The notes under the pieces: generated by a model
Database searches by the model: none
Seen by the model: only the letters and a program-made list of their open reading frames with translations
What the model was told of the DNA's origin: nothing
Assembly (NCBI GenBank): GCA_900660155.1
Contig: CABFPE010000342.1
Span: 371,054 to 435,053, forward strand
Direction: 5' to 3'
Length of the DNA: 64,000 nt
DNA from: Hofstenia miamia
Lineage: Eukaryota; Xenacoelomorpha; Acoela; Hofsteniidae
Position numbers and translations under genes: made by a program
Shown: positions 1 through 10,744 of the stretch, piece after piece
Numbering within the stretch: position 1 is the first letter of the stretch
Layout of the letters: each line of letters begins with the position of its first letter

Positions 1-2300
1 TTAGGTTGTCATTCATTCCTAGTTTCACAAATCTTTTATTTAAAATATTACTACTTTCTTTGTCTTTTGTAATATATTCACCATTATCATTTATTATATA
101 AGGAATGTCATTTTCTTTTAAAATTTAAAAAATTCGAAATAAATGACCACTTTTGTTTAATAGATTTTTTTCATTAAAAGATTTTTGTAAAAAAGCTTGT
201 GTATCAAAATTACATTTTGTTGAGGCTTTATTTCTTAATTTTTTATAATGATCATAGTTGGCCTTCGATCTGTTTTGACAAAAAATTGCATATGCCTTAT
301 GCTTTTTTCTAATGCATTCTTTCGTTTCTTTAGATATCCATATCTTCCACGTTTTGTTACTATTCTTTACGTTGTGTTTTTGAATCTTTATAATAGGACA
401 AAGCTTAGGATAAATACTTGTTAAATTATTAATTATAAATATCATTTTTTGATCCACTGTTGTGACAAAGTAATAATCATTCCAATTTAAGTTGATCAAT
501 TCCTTCAAAAAATTTTTGTTGTTAAAGTATTTCTTTGAATAAAATCTTTTAGTGGAATACATCAGTGAATCTGTTTGAGTCTTTATATTATCCAATATTG
601 CACATGTCAGTAAATGGTCTGATATGAAAAAATCTGTAACAAAAACTTCATATGTCTTAATGCTTGAGATGTCAGTAATGATATAATCAAAGAAGACTTA
701 ACAAAGTTTATATGAATAGGTATATTTTTATTCAGAACTTCCATATTAAAAATCAATTAAATCGTTAATTTTCCTTTTTTCAATTTCACAAATAATTTTG
801 GTTATAATCACCCATAATAATAACTAAGTTTGTTGTTTGATTTGCAATGCAAATTTCTTTGTATAAATTTTCTTCAAAAGCTTGAAATGATTGTTTCTTA
901 CTACAATAACTTATATTGATCAAATAACAGACTCCACTTATATTAAATTGAACCCATAAGCTATCAAATTCAGAATCATTTTCAGAAATATCATCTCTGA
1001 TTATTGGTGGTATATTTAGTAAAACACCATCACCTCTAGTTTTGTGTTAAATCTTGTCTTCTATCTCTTCGTAAGATCAAAAATTTGTCATTTAAACTTT
1101 TTAAGTAGTCATTAGATTTTAACCAAGTTTCCGTCACGCCAATAATTTTACTGTCATCAAAATTCTGAATTAGATCGTAAGATTTATCAACTTTATTCAC
1201 AATACTCTGGAAATTGGTATTTACTAATTTTAATTTATTCTTCTTAGTTACAATTTTTTCATTTACTTTGTTGNCTGCTAAATGCGTTATGGTTACTATG
1301 TGATTTCCTAAACATATTTGAATTTTTGCAGTTTATGCATTTCCTTAACATTTTCAACTGGACAATTCTTTTAGTTGTGATTATCCATGCAGTACATACA
1401 GTTAGATGTTTTCATTGAACGTACCTTTATAGAATGACCAAATTCACCACAGTTACTACATTTTCTTACATAATAATGTTCAAAAGTACGAACAATTCCA
1501 AAACCAAGCTTTAATTTTTTTGCAATCAGTACATGTCTCAATTTTGCTGAAACCTTCATTATTATTTCTTTGCATTTGCTATAATTGTTAACATTACTGT
1601 ATATTAATTCACAATGTTCCATTTCAAAATCCTTGAAGAATATTTTCATTATCAGCAAATAGTTTAGATTTAAATTCCTTAAAGTTAGTTACGTCTTCAT
1701 ATAAAGGTATATTAGTAATCTTGATTTTTGGCATAAGTTTGTCGATTTTTTTATGGTTATGTTCCTCAATTTAACATGTGCTCTTTCTGTAATATTTGCA
1801 TCTTCATCAGATTTACAAAGATAATATCATTTTTGTCATTTAATTTCAATTGTTCTACACTTGGCCCTTTTGTTCCCCAATTTTTAATTGACTTCTCAAC
1901 ATTTTGAACAATTTTTTTGCATTCTTTTTCATTTAAACTACCATCATCATTTTTTAAATTATTACTTGAAATGACTAATTTTGGCTTAAATATCTTCGAA
2001 TGTTGAAATTCTTTGATTGTAGGAGTAATATTATTACTTTTACATTTTCACATTGATTTTTCAAGCATTTAATGAATTTCGACTTTGTGCCACAAACAAT
2101 ATCTTCATATTCAAGTTTTAATACAACTGATAATTTTAGTTCATTAATAAAGTCATCAAGATTAGAAAAATCTCTAAATAGCGTATTTATTCGTCCATCC
2201 TCTATAAGAGGACTAGCTTTTAGAATTTCTGAATAATGCATATGATTGTTAATTAAGCAAAAAATAATTTAGCATGTAAATTTCTGTTCTATATTATTTA
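1..2300 (-). mobile_element. LINE (non-LTR retrotransposon) remnant, CR1/Jockey-like, running off the left edge
   Basis: ORF1 begins near 2241 (MHYSEILKAS...) and continues in broken frames to about 1371, where a CCHC-like zinc knuckle is visible (CSNCGEFGH). A second reading region follows from about 1300 down: an APE-type endonuclease with IIGVTETWL near 1117-1160, MGDYN near 800-825 and SDH near 607-625. After that comes the basic linker to the reverse transcriptase (WISKETKECIRKKHKAY, inside 125-595), reaching the window edge before the polymerase motifs. Several stops and frame changes interrupt it, including between ORF1 pieces and inside the endonuclease, so it is a dead copy. There is one ambiguous base at 1274. 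Domain order and motifs are those of CR1/Jockey-group LINEs; the exact clade is not resolved. The 5' boundary is uncertain, between 2241 and about 2400. It sits downstream of the corepressor gene on the same strand. Confidence 0.82.
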
Positions 2301-2669
2301 AAGTAATGTGTGAACTGAACTTGTGAAACAAGTATGAAAAAATGTGTAATGTCTTGTAAAACATGTGTAAGGAATGAGGCAATAAACTGTTTATCTCTAC
2401 ATGTAACAATCAATTTACAAAATAAACATCACATTGGGTGATAAATTTGAAAATAAAACTTTGAGACAATCATATAAAATATAAGATCTTTACTTAACAA
2501 GAAACAAAAATTTAACCTAACGTCCAATGAATGATGCCAAGTGGTAGTTTTAATAATAGCACCGAATGAATAGCGTCTAGATTGGACGGGCGATCTGCTA
2601 AGCGTCCATAAGTGACCGGAATCTACCCACAACTTGGATATACAACGCAATATCGAAAGCAGATTACGC
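2301..2669. other. 3' flank of the corepressor gene, between its stop codon and the LINE
   Basis: This is AT-rich sequence between the corepressor stop codon and the start of the LINE remnant. It should contain the 3' untranslated region. No AATAAA is obvious on the minus strand; an ATTAAA variant is present near 2551. The open stretch at 2429-2650 on the minus strand has no recognisable domain and looks like chance. Confidence 0.4.
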
Positions 2670-4655
2670 TTAGCCGTTGGAGACCGGTGTGTGGGAGGAA
2701 GAAGACTGGTTGTTTACTCTACTTGTGCCATTGTATCTGTTAATTAAGATCTCATCAGGAAAAGTCTGATCTGTTATGCCACCACTAGTCAAAGAGTCTG
2801 TAGGTTTTCTATTTTCTAATGAATGTGAAGTCGCTAAGTTAGCACCATTACGCTCTGTATTTGAGGGTTTTGCAAGGCAGTTTTCTTTTTTCTTATTTTT
2901 ATAGTTATTAAGCATAGGTGGAGGTCGATAGTGATGGAATTTATCCCCATTTGTTTTGGGATGCTGAAATTGGTAACTGCTTTTTTCTTTAAATGTACTT
3001 TCTGAACTGCCTTTACCATGATGGCGTGTTTTTTTCTCCTGATTTGAATTCTCTTCACTCTTGTTAGATGTTATACACTGATCAACGATCGCCGAAAATG
3101 TCGACTTGACATCATTTGAAGTGGCATTAGAAGTATTATCTTCTATTAAACGCGGTTGTTTTGCGGAAATATCGTCTATGCAAACTGGATTCAGAATAGA
3201 TCTCTTTCTTATTTCTGATTCATTTGGAAGCTGTGAGATATTGTGGTTAGGATGGACTCCAGGACTTGATATTGAGTGATTGGTTGATGGCCCCATTAAA
3301 CCATTATCCATCCGCAACCGACAAATATCATTTTTGAAATTGCGATCCTGAAAATTCGGTAAGCGGTTGTGAGATGCAGGATCTAAAGATGTGGGATTGC
3401 TGCGTTGTTTATCTTTCTCTTGCACTATATCCTGCGCATGCTTACTTAAACTGCGATCATAATTGGTCGACGTCAGTTCAGCACCATGTCTTACTTTGTC
3501 AACATCAAGAAATGGAAACTTCTGGGGATCGTAAATTTGATAAAACAATGGAGGAATTTTCCTAAATTCATAATCTGAGGTAGCGGTGGCGTTCTGAAGA
3601 CCGCCACGTTCATGATCATAAATATTAACTAGCGGGTTGGAATAATGAGGGGACACTCCTCTTCTAAGTTCAGTTGACTGGTGTAAAGACGTTGGCAGCG
3701 GAAAAGCACTTGGGTTTAAAGTGGCTGAACTTACTGATGGAATATTAGCAGCGCCTAAACCTGGTAAAGCAGTTGGAGGTAAATATGGGAATAACCCGTC
3801 CGATTTAGCACCTGTTTGATTAGGGAAATAAACAATGGAAGATGGTGGAAAATTAGCAAGAGCTGAAGGGTTATTATGATAAGCCATTTGCAAAAGTTTT
3901 TCATGAGATGCAATGTTGGGTCGTCTTTCTGGCTGCTTTACAACTCCGCCATGATGATGATGATCTGGATGCATCATCTGCTGTGAAGTCAGATAATCAG
4001 CTCGTAAAGTGGCTCGACTAGACTCAGAAATATCTTGAGAAGAATGGGACGACTCAATAAGCGGAGTGCCTTTAGTAATCGAACCTTCATGCTTAGGATG
4101 TACAGATGTGTAATCCAAGGTTTTATGTCTATGATATGTAGCTGGATCCTTTCGAACATCCGGAACATTACCCATCTTAGAATAACCTACAGGGATCCCT
4201 TGTGAAATAGAACCAGACAACAAATGCGTAATCGGTGAGGGTTTTGATGCAGCACTACCAGCACTTGACGGTCGAGCAACTGTTGATGGAATAAGAAGCG
4301 GGGGCGGAGGCCGAGTTGAAGGACGTCCTCCACAACCAGAAATGATATCAGGCATTGGTTTTTGAATGTCTTCACACTTTGATTCATTACCGAATCTAAC
4401 ATCATTTTCATTATGCTCGATAGATTTAGTAGTCTTATCATATTTGGGTTCATGTATAGCATTTGTAAACTTGGTGCAGTTGACTAAATTGCTATCCAAA
4501 GAATCGTTTACATGCGAGGGTTTGTCATTGTCTTCAACATCGGTACCACCAGTTGAAATGGTGTCACCAGATTCACTTTGAGCTGTATCAGTGTCATCAT
4601 CATTTTCCTGATTTAGTTCTTTCTGTGAATCATCATTACGATGTTGACGTTTCCT
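2670..4655 (-). CDS. NCoR: Corepressor last visible exon: repression/receptor-interaction region and stop
   Basis: It encodes 661 residues (572-1232) and TAA at 2670-2672. It opens with a basic then acidic tract (RKRQHRNDDS...). Landmarks shared with vertebrates are STRPPPPLLIP, GSISQG, EGSITKGTP, DYLTSQQMM and FHHYRPPPM. FSAIVDQCI (3072-3098) sits where vertebrates have the NFIDVIITRQIA receptor box. Acceptor TTTTAG precedes 4655. The vertebrate LADHICQII and LEDIIRKAL boxes and the terminal QYETLSDSDD are not seen. Either the C-terminus is genuinely short or an internal donor near 2705-2712 leads to exons left of the window. Confidence 0.88.
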   Translation of the reverse strand, partial: RKRQHRNDDSQKELNQENDDDTDTAQSESGDTISTGGTDVEDNDKPSHVNDSLDSNLVNCTKFTNAIHEPKYDKTTKSIEHNENDVRFGNESKCEDIQKPMPDIISGCGGRPSTRPPPPLLIPSTVARPSSAGSAASKPSPITHLLSGSISQGIPVGYSKMGNVPDVRKDPATYHRHKTLDYTSVHPKHEGSITKGTPLIESSHSSQDISESSRATLRADYLTSQQMMHPDHHHHGGVVKQPERRPNIASHEKLLQMAYHNNPSALANFPPSSIVYFPNQTGAKSDGLFPYLPPTALPGLGAANIPSVSSATLNPSAFPLPTSLHQSTELRRGVSPHYSNPLVNIYDHERGGLQNATATSDYEFRKIPPLFYQIYDPQKFPFLDVDKVRHGAELTSTNYDRSLSKHAQDIVQEKDKQRSNPTSLDPASHNRLPNFQDRNFKNDICRLRMDNGLMGPSTNHSISSPGVHPNHNISQLPNESEIRKRSILNPVCIDDISAKQPRLIEDNTSNATSNDVKSTFSAIVDQCITSNKSEENSNQEKKTRHHGKGSSESTFKEKSSYQFQHPKTNGDKFHHYRPPPMLNNYKNKKKENCLAKPSNTERNGANLATSHSLENRKPTDSLTSGGITDQTFPDEILINRYNGTSRVNNQSSSSHTPVSNG

Positions 4656-5209
4656 CTAAAAGAAATTAATTAGAAAATAATATTTAAATTATATCATTTT
4701 TAGTCTGAAGAAGTTCCTTTGTCCCATGCAATGTGACGTTTGTACTATAACAGTATTTTCATTGCAAAAATGTAGAATGTACTTGACATTTCATATGCTT
4801 TAACCGAAACACTCATGACACTACTAAATTGCTAATCGAAAACATAATTAATCAATTAGGTTGTTAAATTACGCATTGCACAGTCACATTGTTTTATATT
4901 TAAAATTGCACAAGCTAAAAATGCAAGAATTAAACGAAAAATACATAACTAAATGTAAAATAACACATCCAACAGAATCAATTGTGCGAAATATAAACAT
5001 TTAATAACCTTGTTCTTTTTCCATGCCAAAACACAATCATCTAATGAAAGTCGCTTCCGATTAGCAAAGTAGAATTTTTTACACTGTTCACTAGATTTCG
5101 ATGAGATAATCGAGGAAAGTTTCTCCCAGTTGCATCCAACCGTCGTCAACCCACTTGTAAGTTCACTTTCTTCACGTTCAGTCCAGGTCCCGGCATCTAC
5201 AAGCAAAAC

Positions 5210-5248
<39 letters not shown>

Positions 5249-8200
5249 CTGCAAATTAAAAATCTATTCGTCCTACACATCACTAGCATAATTAATAATA
5301 TATAGCAACAGCATTACTAATCATTATGCCAATTAAACTGTGGCTATACAATAGAGGATGCCATAACATCTACTTATTATAGTAGATTGCACACATCACA
5401 CCACACTAAACAAGAGAACATTTGCTTTTAATAAAAACGCTCAACCGGGCAGGATATGAAAATATTTAAGTAATAATCTTTTCAAATCCATATTTAACCA
5501 TTTTTTATCTTCTACCCTCTAGTTTTTGGTTGTCAATCATAAAAATTTCCCCCAGTTTTTGCAAAGTAGGAAAATTAAAATTGCCAGAGAAAGAATACAC
5601 ACAAAGCCATGTACACGAGTGGTCTGTCAAGGATTTTTTATTGGAGGAACTACAATTGAAATTTTGACATAATTTGCAGGCATTTATTATATTATTCAGC
5701 TTACTAATTTTAATAAACAATATTCATTGTATAAATTTATATTATAAATTAAACTAGGTATAATTTTAATGAATTTTGTACAAATTACAATTGCAAACCA
5801 ATATAAAGTAGTTTTGTTAGCAAAAATTATATGTGTATGTGGCAAAATGTTGCCAAAACAAGACATGCAGTGCAAACATTCAATATTGTTCTTCAATTTA
5901 TATATAATGACGTCAAAACGACATGAATGACAGTCTCCAAAGCGATTGATTACATCCTCAATACTCGGTTTAAGGTGACCATGTACTTGAATTAGCAGTA
6001 ATGATTCAAATCGCGTCTCGGGCATTCCGGTACGTATTGCACTAAATGTGAGATGGAGCCTTGGAAAGCATCTCTTAGCCTCTGTTGTTGAAATAGTAAG
6101 TGCAAACTAAAATTTGCAGTAATAGAAATATTTTGACAAATTTCTAAATCATCTAGTGCTTGTAAAGCAGAGGAAGATCTCTCATTTTTGTCAAGATGCT
6201 TGCACTTTTGCTTCGAATGATGTATTCAGCTCTCACCACATTTAAATAATAAGGTAATAGGTCTTGATACCAAAAGACACGTTTTTAGATATGTTGACAT
6301 TGACGATTCTCACCAACATCGAAAATTCATATGTGTACAAATTAAACCAGATAATTGAACGTGCAAGTATTGCTTTTTCCCAAATCTGCACTTAACTCAG
6401 TAATAATTTGATCAAATTGTTTGATAGAAGACGTTAGGGGATGCTACGTATCAGTATCAGCAACTTGGATATTAGGACGATACATTGAACGGCCAACTAA
6501 GCACGACACTTTGAAATTATGCATCCTACATCTACTAACAATGAATTCGCTTCAAAAAGCTTTCGGAAGGTTCCTTCTAACCGACAAACTTCATTTGATT
6601 CAATAATGTTGTCAACTGATGTCATTGCTTCAACTTAATATATACCGACAGTTTGCAATTTCCTTTTTGAAGGAATCACTAGCCCCCCATTTCAACTAGG
6701 ATGACATAAGAAATCACAAACACTGCTTTTAAATCGAATTCAGCAATATTTAGGCCTCATTTCTATCCTCAAGCGAATGTCATGTCTACATGTATTCTAA
6801 TATGAAACCAAAGTTGATTTGGGACAATAACTACTGCAGTATGCATCTCAAGAAACTTGTTCTGTTCTTCATAATTATGTTCGTTTTGGTGGGAAAAGTG
6901 TGTTATTGGAATGGAAACATTTTGTGCAGCACTAAGATTTAGAGCCTGAAGACTGGAATGAAAATGACAAGCAATCGGAGCTTTGGTTTTAAATGAGGAT
7001 ACGGCTCCTACTTGTTCCTTGCCATTGATTTAGTCCGGTGATAGCCTAGACCTACGCAGAATTCAAAACTATGTTACAGAGAAGACATTGATTTCAACAA
7101 TGCTTCTCCAAAAGTAATGAAAGCTCAATTTCTGAACTTTTTGTATTGATGAGTGGATACAAATCAAACACAGCAATAGGATCTTCGTACCATATCCAAT
7201 GACTTGATTCTTTTTTGATTATATCGCAACTCAATAAACGTTTGTTCTTTTTTGCGACCAAAATCATTCTTTTAACAATCAAAATTATAGCTTCCTTAAT
7301 CAAACTTCCTTTACTCAGATAAGAGTATTTTGTATTTTAGCAAACAGGTGGGTAGAGTTTCTGAGAGATAGTTTGGAATAATTGTTAAGATTTGCACCAT
7401 TTGCTCGAATCGGAAACGCAAAAGAGATCTACAATTACCATTATTGAAAACAAGGCCTTCTCGATCAGATGCAATGGAACCCGTTTCATTTTGATGCCCT
7501 CTCAGGTCAATATTTTTCCTAGTACAAGTGAGAATTGTGTCGATTATTGGAATCAAAACACGTCTATTTTCTTCAACTTGTCACTTACTTTCCCACTTCA
7601 AGGAACATCTTCATGCTTTTGCTGCACAAAAATTTTTCTAAAACTTTTAGATTAATACATTGTCATTGGATGAATATATACATATATATAAATAAATGCC
7701 AACATTTACTCGATTCAGTCGGAGGAGGGAGTTTCAAACACAGGCTGTCAACTCCTGCTAACTCAACCCAGCTTCAAGAGGAAGTCACCTCCTTCCATTT
7801 GTGGTTGGGCGATCTCCGGAAATTTCTTTCCTTTGTAACTCTCAGTTTCTCAAACCCCTGTTACCAGGGAATGAAAAAGACAGATCTGAGAGTTATTCCC
7901 AATTAAGGCGGTGCCACCACAATGTACCTTTAGTTGCATGTTACATAATTTGCCTTTCATTTAATAAATAATGTTATATTTTATTTTCTAATTACACATT
8001 TGGAGCAAGTGATGTTCACTTAGAGGACAAATAAATTACGATGGACATACATTAAAGTCTTTAAAAAGTTTTCCTTAATGCAGTTGTTGTTATCCTCACT
8101 ATTGACGCTTCATTTATATCACTAATAAAAATTGAGATTCCAAATTTCGAATGTAAAATGCACTGGCCCTCTATACATCTTAATAACATTATTAAATGAT

Positions 8201-10709
8201 TTATAAATCAAACCATTGTTTAACGTCAGCCTGCAATTCTTTGAATAAACTCATTGTAATTAGTGTGAATTACAGAAGGGGCATAGCTCTCTTGGCCCTT
8301 TCCCTCTGTACCCCACGTTTCAAACAAAAGCGGCAACTATCTTTAATCAATCCTGACGAATATATACTTTTACCCAACTACATGTGGTGTGATGTTAGAA
8401 ACAGTGATCATATTGGAATTTTAAGATATATGTGAACTTTTATGAAGGAATAATGTCAATTATTATGATAAAATAGCCCATTAGTAAGCAATTACACATA
8501 ATTATAAATTTTGAATTGCCAAATTATTGTGATAGATTTTGTTAAACACAATAAACTACTTAAACCAATGTTGATAGATTCAATATCAGTCGAATGCTTG
8601 TACAATCTCAAAGGGCTCTATGCAAACACACAGGTGAGAGGTGTTATATAAATAGCTTAATAGTTGATCAGTAAATATTTAACACTTACACGAAATCCTA
8701 GGAAAAGCTTTCTATTGCCACTGTATTTAGTACAATAGAGAAGAATTTAGGAAATGGTGGTAAAATATACAAAATTTTAAGTATATGGGGGTAATTGGTT
8801 TTGGGTAGCTTTTTGAGAGGATATATATACAGAAAGGTGCTAGTATACTAGTATACAATATACAATGAAATTGAAAATGATTTCAGCACAGCAATTTTTT
8901 TAGATAAATGGAATTGTGTGAACTTTACCTTCTTGGGAAAATGAAAAGTCTGCGACGTTGCCCTTCAGCTGTTCCGGCTTCAGTAACGAAACTATCTTAG
9001 TGTAACAAGAACTGCAAGCCTTTGTAGCACCGTTGTGTACTCCTAAAATAGAGGTCAAAATTTGCTTAAACCACTTTAACTATTCGAGGAAATCCTTCAG
9101 CTATTTTCTAATATGATTATTTTTATTTGATTAACTAGTACAGAAAAAGAAAGGTGGATCTACACTTACATTATTAGCGGAGATCAGAAAATTGTAAAAA
9201 ATTTAAAAAGCAGTACTGTTATTCATTTATCAGTTATTTTCTACATGAATGTCGACTGGGGAATAATTGGAAGAAAGCTCAAGTGGTTAGCAAATCGAAA
9301 AATTACAATCTAAATTGTTGCTTAATAGACCATCACAATTTCCACTAAGAATATCAAATTTTTATTTTAAAAGAGATTTCCCTTGTGAAATGCCACAATT
9401 ACAGGTACAACCTTTTATCCTAAACACCCTGATGTCCTTTTAAAAGAACAAACGTATGCTCTTTTATTACCACATACTTTTCCAAAGAGGCATGGATTAA
9501 ATCTAATACAAGAGTTGTCGAATTTATTCCGATCTTTACTGACAAAATTTCGTCAGTCAAGAAAATCTTAAGAAACTAAAGAAGTGGTTCGTGCAAGCAC
9601 ATCATGCAGGTACAATGTACAACTAGATATAATTCAAAGTGTAAAATTAAAATTGAAGTATCACGTCCTGTCATTGTTATTTTGAAGAATGAATAAAACA
9701 AAAATCTATTTAGAAGTAAACTTTCATTAATTTTCATTTTGATCTAATAACTGCAGAGTCTACCTTTGCTGCCTTTCACAATATTTAATTACCGTGGAGT
9801 AAAAAAGTGTGTTTAAGAGTTGCCCAGTCTCCATTCACTATAAAATTAGGAAAACCGTTCTGTGACGTTGTTATGCATACAAAACTAAATCATTTATTTT
9901 TTCTAATTTGTAAAATCTAGATTGGTTTGTTTCAGTTAAATTTGCATTAAGAATGGATTTTGAATGGTAAATCCTTCCCTAAAATACTTCTTTGAGATTG
10001 TTTAAAGACAAACTAATGCTACAACGATGGAGATATATTGCTAAAATATGTAAATCAATACCAAAATTTTCTCGTAAATTTGTCGACATTTCCTGACTGA
10101 TTGTAGACCACGATATCATTAGATTCTTCAATCTGTGGTCGTCTTCAATGTGTCGATTACAATTAAATATGGGACATCTAAAAAATGGAAATAAATCTCT
10201 CCATATAAACAGAAAAAACGTACGTTGTGTAGACATTGTTATTAGCGATTTCTTTACATTTATGGCACAAGGTGCGGAACTGGGAGTCAGAATTTATGCT
10301 GGTAACCTCTTCCATTCTTGACCCGCAGTTTTCACAAACAATTCCAGGTTGAACTAAATAGACATGTTTAATATTGAAAGCAATTGATGAAATATCGCCT
10401 GTCGAATATAACAAAAAACTCCCATTCAATCTAAATGATTAATTGAAGTTTCTGAGAATGACAGGTAATAAATTAGACAGTGTACATGCATTATTTATCA
10501 TTCATACAGGAAATCCTAATTCCATAAATGTTCACAATTAAGGAATGCATAAATGTTTCGAAATGAGTTCATTCACTTTAAAATTAAAAATCGAATTATA
10601 CAAAAGCAAATTCAATTGCTCCCTGTTATTCATTTATGCAGCTTTTAAGAAAAATACATGACTACCTGTACCTATGGTTTATATGGCTCAGTTGACTTCC
10701 TCAGGAAAA

Positions 10710-10744
<35 letters not shown>

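Larger units (their letters stand above)
5197..8928 (-). other. Corepressor intron containing a hAT relic
   Basis: Besides the TA run and the hAT transposase remnant listed separately, the intron is AT-rich and contains chance open frames. The stretch 7660-8928 shows no feature I can name. Confidence 0.7.

Noticed and set aside
2834-3058. Minus-strand open frame inside the last corepressor exon
   Set aside because: It is an out-of-frame shadow of the corepressor coding sequence, as are 3374-3565, 4187-4462 and 4366-4581.
9979-10236. An 85-residue minus-strand ORF as a separate gene
   Set aside because: Only its middle (10177-10062) is an exon of the corepressor; the ends are intron read-through.
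10224-10353. Alternative donor inside CHKC (GTAAAG) for this exon
   Set aside because: Joining it to the exon at 9042 would create a TGA codon; the GTACGT donor plus exon 10177-10062 keeps the frame open.
10178-10429. An 83-residue minus-strand ORF as a separate zinc-finger gene
   Set aside because: Its cysteine part is exon 10353-10224 of the corepressor, in phase with both neighbours; the rest is intron.
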